From Rhizophagus clarus (taxonomy: Eukaryota > Glomeromycota > Glomeromycetes > Glomerales > Glomeraceae), in the NCBI GenBank assembly GCA_015698045.1, contig BLAL01000025.1, forward strand, positions 310,001 through 374,000: a stretch of 64,000 nucleotides of DNA, written 5' to 3'. Position 1 is the first letter of the stretch. Each line of letters begins with the position of its first letter. Both the position numbers and the translations under genes were made by a program. This document shows, piece by piece, positions 53,701-63,570 of the stretch. The notes below the pieces were generated by a model. The model did not search any database. It had not been told where the DNA came from and was given only the letters and a program-made list of their open reading frames with translations.

Positions 53701-53817
53701 AAAGAAATTGAAACAACTGAACCTTTTGAAAATTCAAGAAGTAAGAATTCGACTTCCGACGCTGCTATTGCATGTTCAATTGAGAATAAAGAAAACTGCC
53801 TTATGTGTAGCGGTTAA
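50728..53817 (+). CDS. RNR1: Ribonucleoside-diphosphate reductase large subunit
   Basis: The start is ATG 50728 in a 19-base first exon (MFVFKR then G of a split codon), followed by exons at 50838-50869, 50954-51028, 51099-52076 and several more to TAA 53815-53817. The joined N-terminus [21 protein letters not shown] is the ATP-cone of the class Ia enzyme. Other landmarks: [24 protein letters not shown], the catalytic Cys in [49 protein letters not shown] with the other active-site residues, [14 protein letters not shown], and the C-terminal redox pair in CLMCSG. It makes deoxynucleotides with the small subunit. The first intron (50747-50837) holds a T10A11 palindrome. The MITE and an MCB-like box lie just upstream. 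Confidence 0.95.
50798..50818. repeat. Poly(T)-poly(A) palindrome (T10A11) in RNR1 intron 1
   Basis: T10 followed by A11, inside the first intron and preceded by a separate T run of about 20 bases (50759-50778). Confidence 0.8.
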
Positions 53818-53877
53818 AGAGGAAATGTAAAAGATTGGATAGTTTCAAATCTTATTAATAACCATAAAGACTAATTT

Positions 53878-54230
53878 TAAATAAATATATTATCTATATT
53901 GACTACGATATACTTTTCTGATAATCCCCGTTTCAAAATATCATTTTCTTTTAAGTGAACTTCTATTAAATTTTTTATTTGATCTTCATTTAAAAGAAGA
54001 AAATCATCTTGAGAATAACCTTCAGCAGGTGGATAAATCACTGATTTAATAATAAAATGTAACAAAATTGGATTAACAATTAAAAATAACTTTTTAAACC
54101 GACCAATTAACTATGAAAAGCAAACATACCAGTAACTGAACGATTCACAATTTTTAATGCGATATAGACGAAAGTACTTTAATATGCTCGTTCGATTCTT
54201 CATCAGATACTGTATATTAATAAAATCTCC
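53878..54230 (-). pseudogene. Possible decayed gene fragment
   Basis: On the minus strand a frame with normal-looking amino-acid content (SDEESNEHIKVLSSI) shifts by one base at about 54160 into ALKIVNRSVT. This could splice (GTATGT donor at about 54130, AAATCAG acceptor at about 54040) to IYPPAEGYSQDDFLLLNEDQ and ILKRGLSEKYIVVNIDN with a stop at 53878-53880. No start codon or upstream exon fits. I do not recognise the family. It may be the 3' end of a decayed gene or simply chance. Confidence 0.3.
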
Positions 54231-54899
54231 CAACTTATAATTTAACTATGTTATCATACTTGCAATATTGTACAACAATGAAAAAGTTAAATTGCGAAAT
54301 AATAGCGTTTATTGTTGCTTATTAACAAGCAGCGCGAAAGGAAAACATTCTCCATTTTATTTATCTGTAAATGTCATAACTTCAACCAATTCACTTGTGG
54401 GAGGTTTCCCTTTCCTATCATAAGTGACATAATTATAATAAAAACATTCCCATCTAAATTCATACAATGTGATGTATTGATGTATCAAAGACAGAACCGG
54501 GAAGTTAAAAGCTTGATTGTAACCATGACATATTAGAGTTAAGTACGTTAAATAGTAATCATATTTGATTACTGAAATAAAAGGGTAGTAAATCTGATAT
54601 GCCACACTCAAAAAATAAATCTCGTCGGATCTATTAGAAATATCAATAGATTTTATACAACGTACGAGCTTAATGTAATCAAAATATTTAATATAAAGAT
54701 AGCTTTATGTTTTCCCTTTATATTTAAACTGATATCGACAGCTTCAAGATTATGTAAAATTTTAACACTTTTTTTTTACTGGAATCTGCCAACACTGTTT
54801 AGGAATACTCCAAAAAGTACTGGAATTAAAAAGATTCTAAACTTTGTACAATGCTTTGTATAGCACCATCTGTTAATTTAACACGTCCTAAACATTTTT

Positions 54900-55191
54900 T
54901 TTTGCATATGACAAGGCGTTGGAAACTTTTGGTGTGAAATTTGTAAAGCAGAATGTAACAAGAATTCCTACAGGTTCAGAAGAATTAAAATTAAAAATAA
55001 AAGCTATACATTTGGAAAAAGAACAAACAGATATGCTAATTTGTAATTACATTAGTGATTATATTCAAAGTTCCAAATCACGTAACATTCAGCCAGGACC
55101 CCGAACATTACATATAGAACTCTTAATAATTTTTGTAAATTTTGCTCCTTTAAAAATTGATCCAATTTGCTCAAAATCAAATTACATCTAA
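54900..55191 (+). pseudogene. Possible orphan coding fragment
   Basis: A plus-strand frame (FAYDKALETFGVKFVKQNVT...SEELKLKIKAIHLEKEQTD...CNYISDYIQSSKSRN) has plausible protein composition and is open to TAA 55191, but its later part (from GPRTLH on) becomes low complexity. No upstream exon, promoter or family match was recognised. It may be a relic of a repeated gene family. Confidence 0.25.
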
Positions 55192-55440
55192 AATTTAATT
55201 CAATTTGCTAAAATCAAGTTATGGTTATGACTTAAAGCAATTTATCCAAAAATTTTATTAATATTATTGCTTATTTCTAATACAACTCTCGTAGCAAATT
55301 AAATAAGTTCAAATTCTTATTCTTTAAAAATAAGCCCTTCCGAAATCCTGATTTGGATTTTTTTTTTTTTTTTTTTCAAATTATTACCAAGTGTAGATCT
55401 GAAGATCTGAAATTTTGTTGAATACTTCGACACAATTAAA

Positions 55441-55903
55441 AGTGAGTTATCCTCGTTTAAAGATGCTGTAAAATTTGCTCACTTAAATTTATTTTTTTCT
55501 GTTATTATTTGTTTTAGTGGCATCCGGTTTTGGCTATTATGGAAATCGTAGCAGGTGTTTTACTTTCTGGCAAGAATTTCGCAAATGTTATGCTATGGCC
55601 GATAGACCTGAGCAATGCACATTACAAATGGACGACTATTTTGAATGTCTACATCATACAAAAGAGGTATTTCTCAATTTAAAAATTGTCTAATTTTCTC
55701 TTGATAAATTCAATTCATTATGTGGTTTGTTTATTTAGAAAGCACGTGCTAAAGCTATTAAAGATCAAGAATTAAAGTTAATTGAAGAAAAGAAAAAACA
55801 AGATGAATTATCTCGTAAATTAACTGATTCTGCTAATAAAAGTAATGTAACAAGATTAGGTATTATAGAAGATAATGTTAAACAAAAAGAAGTTTCGAAT
55901 TAA
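55441..55903 (+). CDS. NADH dehydrogenase (complex I) subunit NDUFS5-like, CHCH domain
   Basis: The start codon is split by an intron: A at 55441, then TG at 55518-55519 after GTGAGT...TTTTAG. Exons 55518-55666 and 55739-55903 complete 104 residues. The protein MASGFGYYGNRSRCFTFWQE then has CY...C and FECLHHTKE spaced as in the NDUFS5/15-kDa accessory subunit of complex I, with paired Cys-x9-Cys twin motifs that form disulfides in the intermembrane space through the MIA40 pathway. The C-terminus is a Lys/Glu-rich helix. The next in-frame Met lies after the first conserved Cys residues, so the split ATG is the best start. It converges on HRD1. Confidence 0.85.
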
Positions 55904-56041
55904 TCATGTGTGTTTTTTTTAATTTATCTCAAAAATTTGCTATCTACAATAATGTTTACAACTGCAAAAAATAATATATTAAATAAATTATATATTCTGG
56001 ATTTTTTTTTTGCAATTTTATATTTCTCTCTTTAATTTAAT

Positions 56042-58817
56042 TCAACTATATGGTTCTTCCTCATCTGTTACTGTTACGCTCTTTCCTTTGCCCTTATTGC
56101 CTTTAACTTCGTTTTGAGAAATTTCACTTGCATTTGTAAAATTAGTTAAGTTAGCATTTCCAATATTGTTTTCACCTTCATTATTATTTATTAATGAATT
56201 CTCTTCTGCCGATGATGTAGCTGTATTTAATTCTGTTATTGGGACGCTAGGGAATGCGCTGACAGCCTGTGTAAGCACACTGATAACGTTATAGATTTGC
56301 ATTTGTGCCTCTTGTAATATTCTTATTTTCTCTTCAAATGCTGCACGTGTATTTGTCTCCAATAAACGAATTTGTTCTTCCGTTAAAGGTTCCAACGTTG
56401 AAGACGACGAATTGGAATTATTTGGTAGAACTGGAAAAAGTGGTATTAGTCCTGGTGGTGCTTGCATAGTTGATTGTGAAAAGTTAATAGCATTACTAAA
56501 TGTTCGTGAAGCTGATGAAGATAATTGATCCCAAGGCATTCTAGGTGTAACCGGCTGATTAGACCTCCGTGTTGAATTATTTTGGCTATGTGCATTAGAT
56601 GTTGAACTAGACTCTTCATTTGTCTGTAAATATAATAAGTTAATGAACCGTCCTTATACAATTGGCTAATTATTAAGATACAAACCTCTGTTGCCGCTCG
56701 ACCTTCAGTATCGGTAGATTGTGTATTTTGCGGTACATCTTGTCGCGTATCTTGTGAATTATTTGGTTGTTGTAAAGGTTGTTGGATGTTCTGATTCAAA
56801 TCATTATCTTGTTCGCCCATATTAGGTAGATTCGCTAGAGGTATAGGAGCCACAGGTAATTGTCCATGAAGCTGTCCTTGCATTGCTGGTTGCCACATTA
56901 TAGTAGGAAATCCTGGGAGTGCGTTAGCAATAAACCCCGGATTATTCGGGAAGGGCATACCTTGTGGTAATTGAGGCTGCTGTGGTTGCCCCTGAAGTCC
57001 ATTACGAGCAGCTTGTGCCTGGATTGGACGTTGCTGCTGTTGTAGTTGCACTGCGGGTGTCTGTTGTTCCAAAACAGGTCTACGACTGTATTTAAAAAGC
57101 GGTTGTATTAATAAAGAGATTGTTAAAGAAAGTTCGCAAATATGAAATATATTTATATGTAATTTGATATTTTACTTACCAAGTTGGACAGCTCTGTTGT
57201 CTTTCCAACCAACTTCTTAAACAATGAAAATGGAAAATATGCCCACAAGGCAATTTTTTTGGTACATCCCCCATATTATTATTACTCCCTTGTCGCCTAT
57301 CCCCATTGTTATGTCGCTGTGGTTCTGCATCATTATTATTATTTGCATTATTGTTGACAGCGGCAGCAGCTATCATCTCCTCTCGACAAATAATACATGT
57401 ACGGTCACTTAATCTTTCAAGTTCTTCATTAGTTGCACTAGGATAACGTTCATTCATATTTCTAGTAGCGCGGCGATATCTAATTAAATCGCCACACTTC
57501 TGAAGAAATGATCGAAGCGTTACATACAAATCACGTATAATATGTAATGCTATTCCGTAGAACACAAGAATTATAGCGAAAAAGATAAGATAAACTATCA
57601 ATTTAATAAAATCTGTAAAAGAAAATAAAATAAATATACGCTGGAGTTTTTAAGCTAGTAACACAATAAGTATAAATATTTACCGGTCACCAATTCCAAA
57701 TAAAAGACATAAATTGATTTATTTTCCCATTGTTCTTCACGTCTCATATCAATAACATTTAATATATACTTGATAATAGTGGATAATATCGTTGCGGTAA
57801 GAATGGAATACTGAACGTAATAATAATACAATTTAGTGAATATATATATATACACATTATATTGAAAAAATTCAATAATAAACAAAGTACGTACTTCAAA
57901 TGCAAACATGATCATCATATTGGGTTCATTATGCATTGCTATATTAATGGCATATGACGCCAAAATTAGATCGATTATACCCAATATTTCCATTAACGAA
58001 ATCATACGTATGTGAAATGATATTGGCACGGCTGGTGATTGTTCCATCTATTTTGAAAACAATTTCTTAGTATTGAATTAAAAAGAATATAAAAAGCATT
58101 CGTAAAAAGTCGGGGTTGATATCTTATTCTGTACTCACAAATTCTACTCGATCTTGACATAGCCAATGAAATATTTTTAGAAATAATAAAATCGTGAATG
58201 TTACAACGAAACTAGTATTGAATTCATCTCGGAATATTGTCATAGCTAAGCATGTTTCTGTGAAAGCATACCATGCCCTTTCATATAAGTGCTTTAAATA
58301 ATGAAAAAATTAAGGACTGAAAATTTTTAATTATATCAATTCGAATTTAAATGTTATTTTACCTCTATTTCAACAGCACGCAAACTCCCGAAAAATACTG
58401 TCTGAAGTATCTTACCCAAAACTATTGTAAGAAAAAAGCCCATGTTCATCAAGATCTAGCGACGGCAAATATGGAATTAAATTAAAAAGTCAAGTGATAA
58501 GTAATTAGAAACCAAAAATAATTGAAGTCCGGGTTTAGAAAACGGTACATGTTTCGGAAGACGTGATTTGCAGATTTGGTTTAAATCTGCAGATCCTAGT
58601 AAAACTAAAAGTATAGGTCTTGACAGCCGAGACAAATTTGCAAGGGACCGGGACAAAATATGTCCTCTCTCCAAATTTAACCTACCATAATGCAAGCGCT
58701 TGATTTCGATAAATATATACATGCTGCATAAAAATTAGGTCTTTGCCGGAATGCGGCTGCAATGATTGAGAGTGTCAGGAAAGTACTAATTCCACCATAA
58801 ACTACTAAGCGAACCAT
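56042..58817 (-). CDS. HRD1: E3 ubiquitin ligase HRD1 (SYVN1), RING-H2
   Basis: The gene reads from ATG 58817 (MVRLVVYGGISTFLTLS) to TGA 56042-56044. Several membrane segments follow in the first half; family signatures are FYAACIYLSKSSACIM, ILMNMGFFLTIVLGKILQTVFFGSLRAVEIE and the DIRR-like MRREEQWENKSIYVFYLELVTG. A RING-H2 finger follows: [31 protein letters not shown], with an Asn/Ala-rich insert between the two Cys pairs. The C-terminal cytosolic part is Gln/Pro/Asn-rich, then a helical FEEKIRILQEAQMQIYN segment. HRD1 forms the retrotranslocation channel and ligase of ERAD-L and ERAD-M. One intron (58456-58685) is longer and GC-richer than its neighbours and has inverted repeats. Confidence 0.93.
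58456..58685 (-). repeat. Atypical HRD1 intron with GC-rich inverted repeats
   Basis: A 230-base intron with donor GTAGGT and acceptor CTAG. It contains GCAGATTT/AAATCTGC (58570-58590) and GGACA/TGTCC (58651-58665). It is longer and less AT-rich than other introns here, so it may hold an old insertion, but no target duplication was found. Confidence 0.4.
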
Positions 58818-59033
58818 CTTTAGTATTAATAAAATTCTATTTTATTAATCAAATAAAATAAAAGAATGTCTTGAAGTAATAAAATGAAAACCAAAGCCAT
58901 TAAAAAAACGGGCTTTTTTGAAAAGGTATTTGTACAAAATCCACTAAAATCCACTATTATGACGCCACGTATATGAAAAGAAATTCTGAAGTGTATGCAA
59001 CATTCAATTAATCGTTGCGTCATAGCGATTTAT

Positions 59034-59072
59034 ATACTCACGTGATATACTGTGAGTATCACGAGATATCAC
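59034..59072. promoter_or_regulatory. Interleaved inverted repeats with TCACGTGA
   Basis: ATACTCAC (59034-59041) pairs with GTGAGTAT (59052-59059), and GTGATAT (59042-59048) pairs with ATATCAC (59066-59072), so two dyads overlap. The first arm also contains part of the palindrome TCACGTGA. Confidence 0.45.
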
Positions 59073-59100
59073 ATCACACCAACAAAAACGAAAAAAACAA

Positions 59101-59106
59101 ACGCGT
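59101..59106. promoter_or_regulatory. MluI-box-like site before the HAUS5-like gene
   Basis: ACGCGT 27 bp upstream of the start codon at 59134, a position compatible with 5' UTR or core promoter. A mitotic gene under G1/S control would fit, but the site alone is weak. Confidence 0.35.
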
Positions 59107-59133
59107 CTTCATACATCAACAATAATAATAACT

Positions 59134-62100
59134 ATGGACAATAATTATAATCGCGTAACCAAGTATCGTTCAGTACCAAAAGATAAGCAAAAGCAAATAG
59201 ATAATTCAGTCATTTCTCAAGCAGTTTACTTATGGTTAACGAACGAGCTTGGTTATAGATCAGGGCGTTCTTCATCCATAGTTGACGACACGATTTTCGA
59301 TAAGGAAACAACTAAGGAAGAAGTACAAAAGTACGACATTCTGAGTAGTACTAAATATTCACACTTATAACAATGTATTATTAACATTTAATTTTGTTTA
59401 TTAGGATTTGTAAGAATGAATTTATTCCGATTTTCAAGTTCCTTATGGAGCGTGTAAAACCTATTAAGTATATATTCAACAAAATAATAGTGTTTGAAAA
59501 TTGATAATTATTAAATCTTTTATCCCTTCTTAATTTATATAAGAGAGGTGGCTCGAATTCGCAATGGCACCATGTAAGTTATATTTGACATTATGTAATA
59601 TTCTTTATCATCAAAAGTAATTATATCCATCCGTATCCGCAGTAATCAACAATTGGACGTGACGTTACATCATATAAAACGAAGTAAAGCTAGATCCTCA
59701 TCATCTGCATCAACTGTTAGAGATGATAATTTTCTTCATAAAGCAAAAATTGACAAAAAATTGACGCGGATCAATACAAGCACAGAAAACGGAGAACGAC
59801 AGATCAATGAATTGATTTTACATATAGCGGAGATCGGTAACGTAACATGGAATTTATACATATTTGATAAATCATGGCTTTATATTTAACTATTTAAATG
59901 ATTTTAGAGTTTCAGATAAGAAAAGTTCAAGAAGAAATACGCGAAAAAAAGAGTAAGATTTATATGAAAAAAGAATTCCAAGAAAATTGTAAGTCCTTTG
60001 CAGCGATTGAAGATAAATATCGGTACCACTTGGAAGAATATAAAGGAAAGACTGGAATAAAAGATGAAATAATGTATGTTAATATATTGATATTAAATTG
60101 TTATTAATTCTTGATTAAAAGAGAAATTAAAATTATATAGTACGTCACAAAAAGGAAGTGAGACAACAATGACAGTATGTATGATTCATCAATGTGTCGA
60201 AAATCGAATATATATTAATATCATAAGAAACGTAAATTTAAATATTATTATTAAGATTAAGATTAAAAAAATTTGCGAAAAACTCAAATTTCTCGGGAAA
60301 AATATGCTGAGGTTCGATATTTCCAGTATTTAATATTTCTTTAAAAACTATAACAAACCCTAACTAGTGAATTTGTAGTAAAAATCTTATTTGTGAAAGT
60401 GAAAAAAATCAAGTTCGCTCCTTGATGGAGGTTTGAATTCAACGCAATTTTTTTCATAATTATTATTTCAAGACTTTTTTCTAATTTATTTCTAATTTAT
60501 AATAGGGTTTGCTTAAAAATTCACCTCCAAAATTAATACTTAAATCTGTCTCAGGAGTAATCAAATCTGCATCTAGAGATTTAACGTAACATAATTTTTT
60601 ATTGGATTCGAAAAATATATTGCATTAAACTTTTTTTAAATATTAATCTTACCCTTTATGCAGTTCGTGTTCCGAACTACCCGTTGATAATACTATCAAC
60701 GAAACAATCAATAAAGTTCAACGATTGTTGCAGGTGAATGTTCATTATCTAATTTGATTCAATTAAGACAGCAATCGTTAATCTAATTGATATAAACACA
60801 ATAATAGCAACGTCGAGAAAGCCACATAGAAAAATTCATTGAAACTGAGGCGATTCTTAATAATATTTTTAAATTGAGAGAAAATATTAAACAGGAAACC
60901 GAGTCTATAAACGCATATATTAAAAAAAAGTATGTGCATATACCTTCAATGGACGATAGTATAATGTATTTATAATTTATCATTCAATCTTAATGCGCAA
61001 ATGTTTTCGATTCTAACTTTCTTAAAATTGTTTTTCGGGAGGAGGTAGACAAATGTTAAATTCCAAGGCATCCTTAGAAGCTAACCAAGCCGTACTTAAT
61101 AGGATAATGAGGTTTGTTAACTTTCTAGAAAGTCAACAACAAAATTTGGTAGCCTATAGTGATGAGTTGCCAATTCTGTTCAACCGAGTTAATGATTATA
61201 ATAATGTTATTGTAAGTCATTGTCACTAGAAATATCCTACTTTAGTTCTTTTATAGTAATGCAAAATGTTTAATAGGAAGAAAAACAAACAAATATCCAA
61301 CGCCTGATCAAAATCAATCTATTAACAAGAATGAACTTTATTAAACAATCTAAAGAGGTACTCATTTTTATAATAATTAGATATCATCTTTGAAAAAACT
61401 GAATATGTTATTCTAATCTATTACTTAGATTTCAAGCTTTGTGCAAGAGGAACTCTTCACATTCGCTAATATTATCGAAAATTTAGGTAAAAATCTTGAT
61501 AGTATGATAATTAAGGAGAATGAAAAGTTCAAAAATTTAAATTTGGGATTGGCAAAACAAGTCAAGTTACAAAGGTGAAATCTATTCGTCATAATTTAGT
61601 TATTTTTTTAGAAAAAAAAAATACTTATAGTGAATATATTTCTAGTGGTTTTCGTATTATTAGCACACTCGATATTAATCGTACTCTTGATGACAAATTT
61701 GTACGAGACATAAAGGACTTAATCCATTGCCCAAAATATTTGGTATATTTATATTAAACTTGAATTGCAACTTAATACATATATTAAGTTATTAATAGTT
61801 TATTTTTACAAGAGCGCCGATAGGATCTTTTTGGTCTTGTCTGACTTGAAGCGCGAAGGTACTTTTTCACTTTGTTTATAAAATTTCATAATTCAATATG
61901 ATTATTGATTATTTTATATTTAGGAGTGGTTTTTGAAATAGCGCGTTCATACCTTAACAAAAACATTAAACCTTGTCATTATGATTTTCAGACTCTTGGT
62001 GAATATATTGTGTTTATGTTGCTCATTATATCCTTTTTTTAAAAATTTATTATTAATTAATCATTAATTGTCTCCGTAGCGATTCGTTGGTTGTCCGCAA

Positions 62101-62515
62101 TTGGCGCTGGCGTTGTAACAAATTTCGATAAAAATGGGGCATTTTTGCAAACTACAGATGGTATGCAACAGGCAGTTAAAGCCTTGAAAGGTAAGTAAAG
62201 AATTAAAACATATACTGTTCAAATGTTTGCGAATATCAATTAAATAATTTATTTTATTAGATTTGTTAGAAAAACAAGAACAATCTTTCTTGAGTAAAGA
62301 AATTTTACGTCTTAATCGAGAAATTGACATTATTAATAAGGCAGAAAATATCTTTCGGGAAATACAGGATATACTTGAAGAACGGTACGATTTTTCCGTT
62401 AGAAATAAATCTATATTTCTCGTTAATATTCTCATTTTTATATTTTAAATTGAATAGTGAAAAAATACTAAATGGTCAAATCGGAAGTCAGATTATTGCC
62501 CAAGGTCGAAAGTAA
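59134..62515 (+). CDS. Coiled-coil protein, probable HAUS augmin-like complex subunit 5
   Basis: About sixteen short exons can be chained in frame from ATG 59134 (MDNNYNRVTKYRSVPKDK) to TAA 62513-62515; well-supported exons are 59134-59330, 59405-59467, 59544-59573 and 59643-59836, while those between 60070 and 60660 are uncertain. The N-terminus (AVYLWLTNELGY...ICKNEFIPIFKFLMERVKPIKEVARIRNG) follows the HAUS5 pattern of a short helical head: an acidic ELG motif, an IW/F-FL-x-RVK stretch and IRG/N. The rest is almost all coiled coil (QIRKVQEEIREKKSKIY, NETINKVQRLL, ESHIEKFIETEAILNN), ending KILNGQIGSQIIAQGRK. Total size near 600 residues fits HAUS5. Augmin branches microtubules from microtubules through gamma-tubulin. 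Another mitotic coiled-coil family remains possible. Confidence 0.5.
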
Positions 62516-62895
62516 TTTATGTCTTGGAGATCAAGTGATGTAGCTAATTGAATTTGAAAGAGAAATCATAAATTTTAAATAGAATTTACATCTTGTTAGC
62601 ATAGTAAAATCTACTAATTAATTTCTGGTTCCAATAGAAATATTGCTGATTTCTGGCAATATGATTGGGTCAAAAGTGGTCATATGGTAAATTCAATGCA
62701 ACGCTTCTAGTTTTAGTTCCAACTTCGAAATTTTTTTATAAAAAAGAATTATATCACATGATCTGATCGAGCCTTCGGCACGTGAAACTATGATTTTTTA
62801 TCACAATAGCTGTAAAAGAAATATATTGACTGGATCATGTCTAATTTTCCCAATCTGAATATATTATATCTATTTTCTAAATTCAATAAAGCAAA
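62516..62895. other. Convergent 3' region between HAUS5-like gene and POLD4
   Basis: AT-rich DNA with both 3' ends. A slightly GC-richer patch at 62755-62790 includes GCACGTGA. No coding or RNA gene signal. Confidence 0.45.
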
Positions 62896-63570
62896 TCAAA
62901 CTCTGTCGTAAAAGACGCATTCATTTAGCTTTAAATTTTGTCTGATAACTTCGGAAGTCAACGCATCTTTAACTTCTTCAGGCGGATTCAAACCAAGCCT
63001 TTGAGCTCTCTCCCAACGTTCTAACCTTGTTAATCCAACACAAGAACCGAATTTATAATTAAGATCAAATCCGCGAAGGAGGTTTTCCATCGGTTTATAG
63101 TCATCATTGTGAAATGCTAAAGAGAAGAAATACTTGAAATAATTAAAAGTACGCGCTATTTATAAATAAACACTCGATTAATTATGATAAGGCTTACTGA
63201 GCTTTGATCGAATTTCTAGAATATCTACATCGCTTAATAATTCTTCTGAACCACTTTCCAAATCAATCGAAGCCTCACGAGTAACATCGTCTTCATTTAT
63301 TAAATCATCTCGATCAAATGCTTCATTTTCAGATTCGTCTAATTCAAGGGATAACCTCTGCCGATCTAAATCGTGGATTTTTTGTTCAACAAAAATCGAA
63401 GCCGCAGGAATTTCTTGATTAACATCAATAGATCTTTCTCCTCTCTTACTTTTTTCAATAGTTTGATTCTTTTTTTGTTTATCTTTTTCTGCTTTGTCTC
63501 TTTTAGTAGAGGTGAATATTCCAGATAGTTTCTGTTGAACCAACTTTTCAGAAGTTTTGAGTTTTGGCAT
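62896..63570 (-). CDS. POLD4: DNA polymerase delta small subunit 4 (POLD4/Cdm1)
   Basis: Two exons (about 63203-63570 and 62896-63108) give about 198 residues from ATG 63570 (MPKLKTSEKLVQQKLSG). The C-terminal domain is diagnostic: LLRGFDLNYKFGSCVGLTRLERWERAQRLGLNPPEEVKDAL, matching the POLD4 core (FDL...YGPC.G..RL.RW.RA...GL.PP..V). The N-terminus carries QQKLSGIF, a PCNA-interacting (PIP) box-like sequence, in the place where POLD4 contacts PCNA. The middle is acidic and low complexity. POLD4 stabilises replicative polymerase delta. It is convergent with the HAUS5-like gene. Confidence 0.88.

Larger units (their letters stand above)
53818..55440. other. Gene-poor interval with possible coding relics
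   Basis: About 1.6 kb between RNR1 and NDUFS5. It has no intact gene that I can build, but three stretches look once-coding: minus-strand 53878-54230, minus-strand 54357-54460, and plus-strand 54900-55191. The rest is AT-rich. Confidence 0.5.
58818..59133. promoter_or_regulatory. Divergent promoter of HRD1 and the HAUS5-like gene
   Basis: Three hundred and sixteen bases. It holds a CCACGTA site (58965-58971; TACGTGG on the HRD1 strand, resembling the unfolded-protein-response UPRE-2 core), TCACGTGA (59038-59045), interleaved dyads (59034-59072), and ACGCGT (59101-59106) 28 bp before the HAUS5-like start. Confidence 0.45.
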
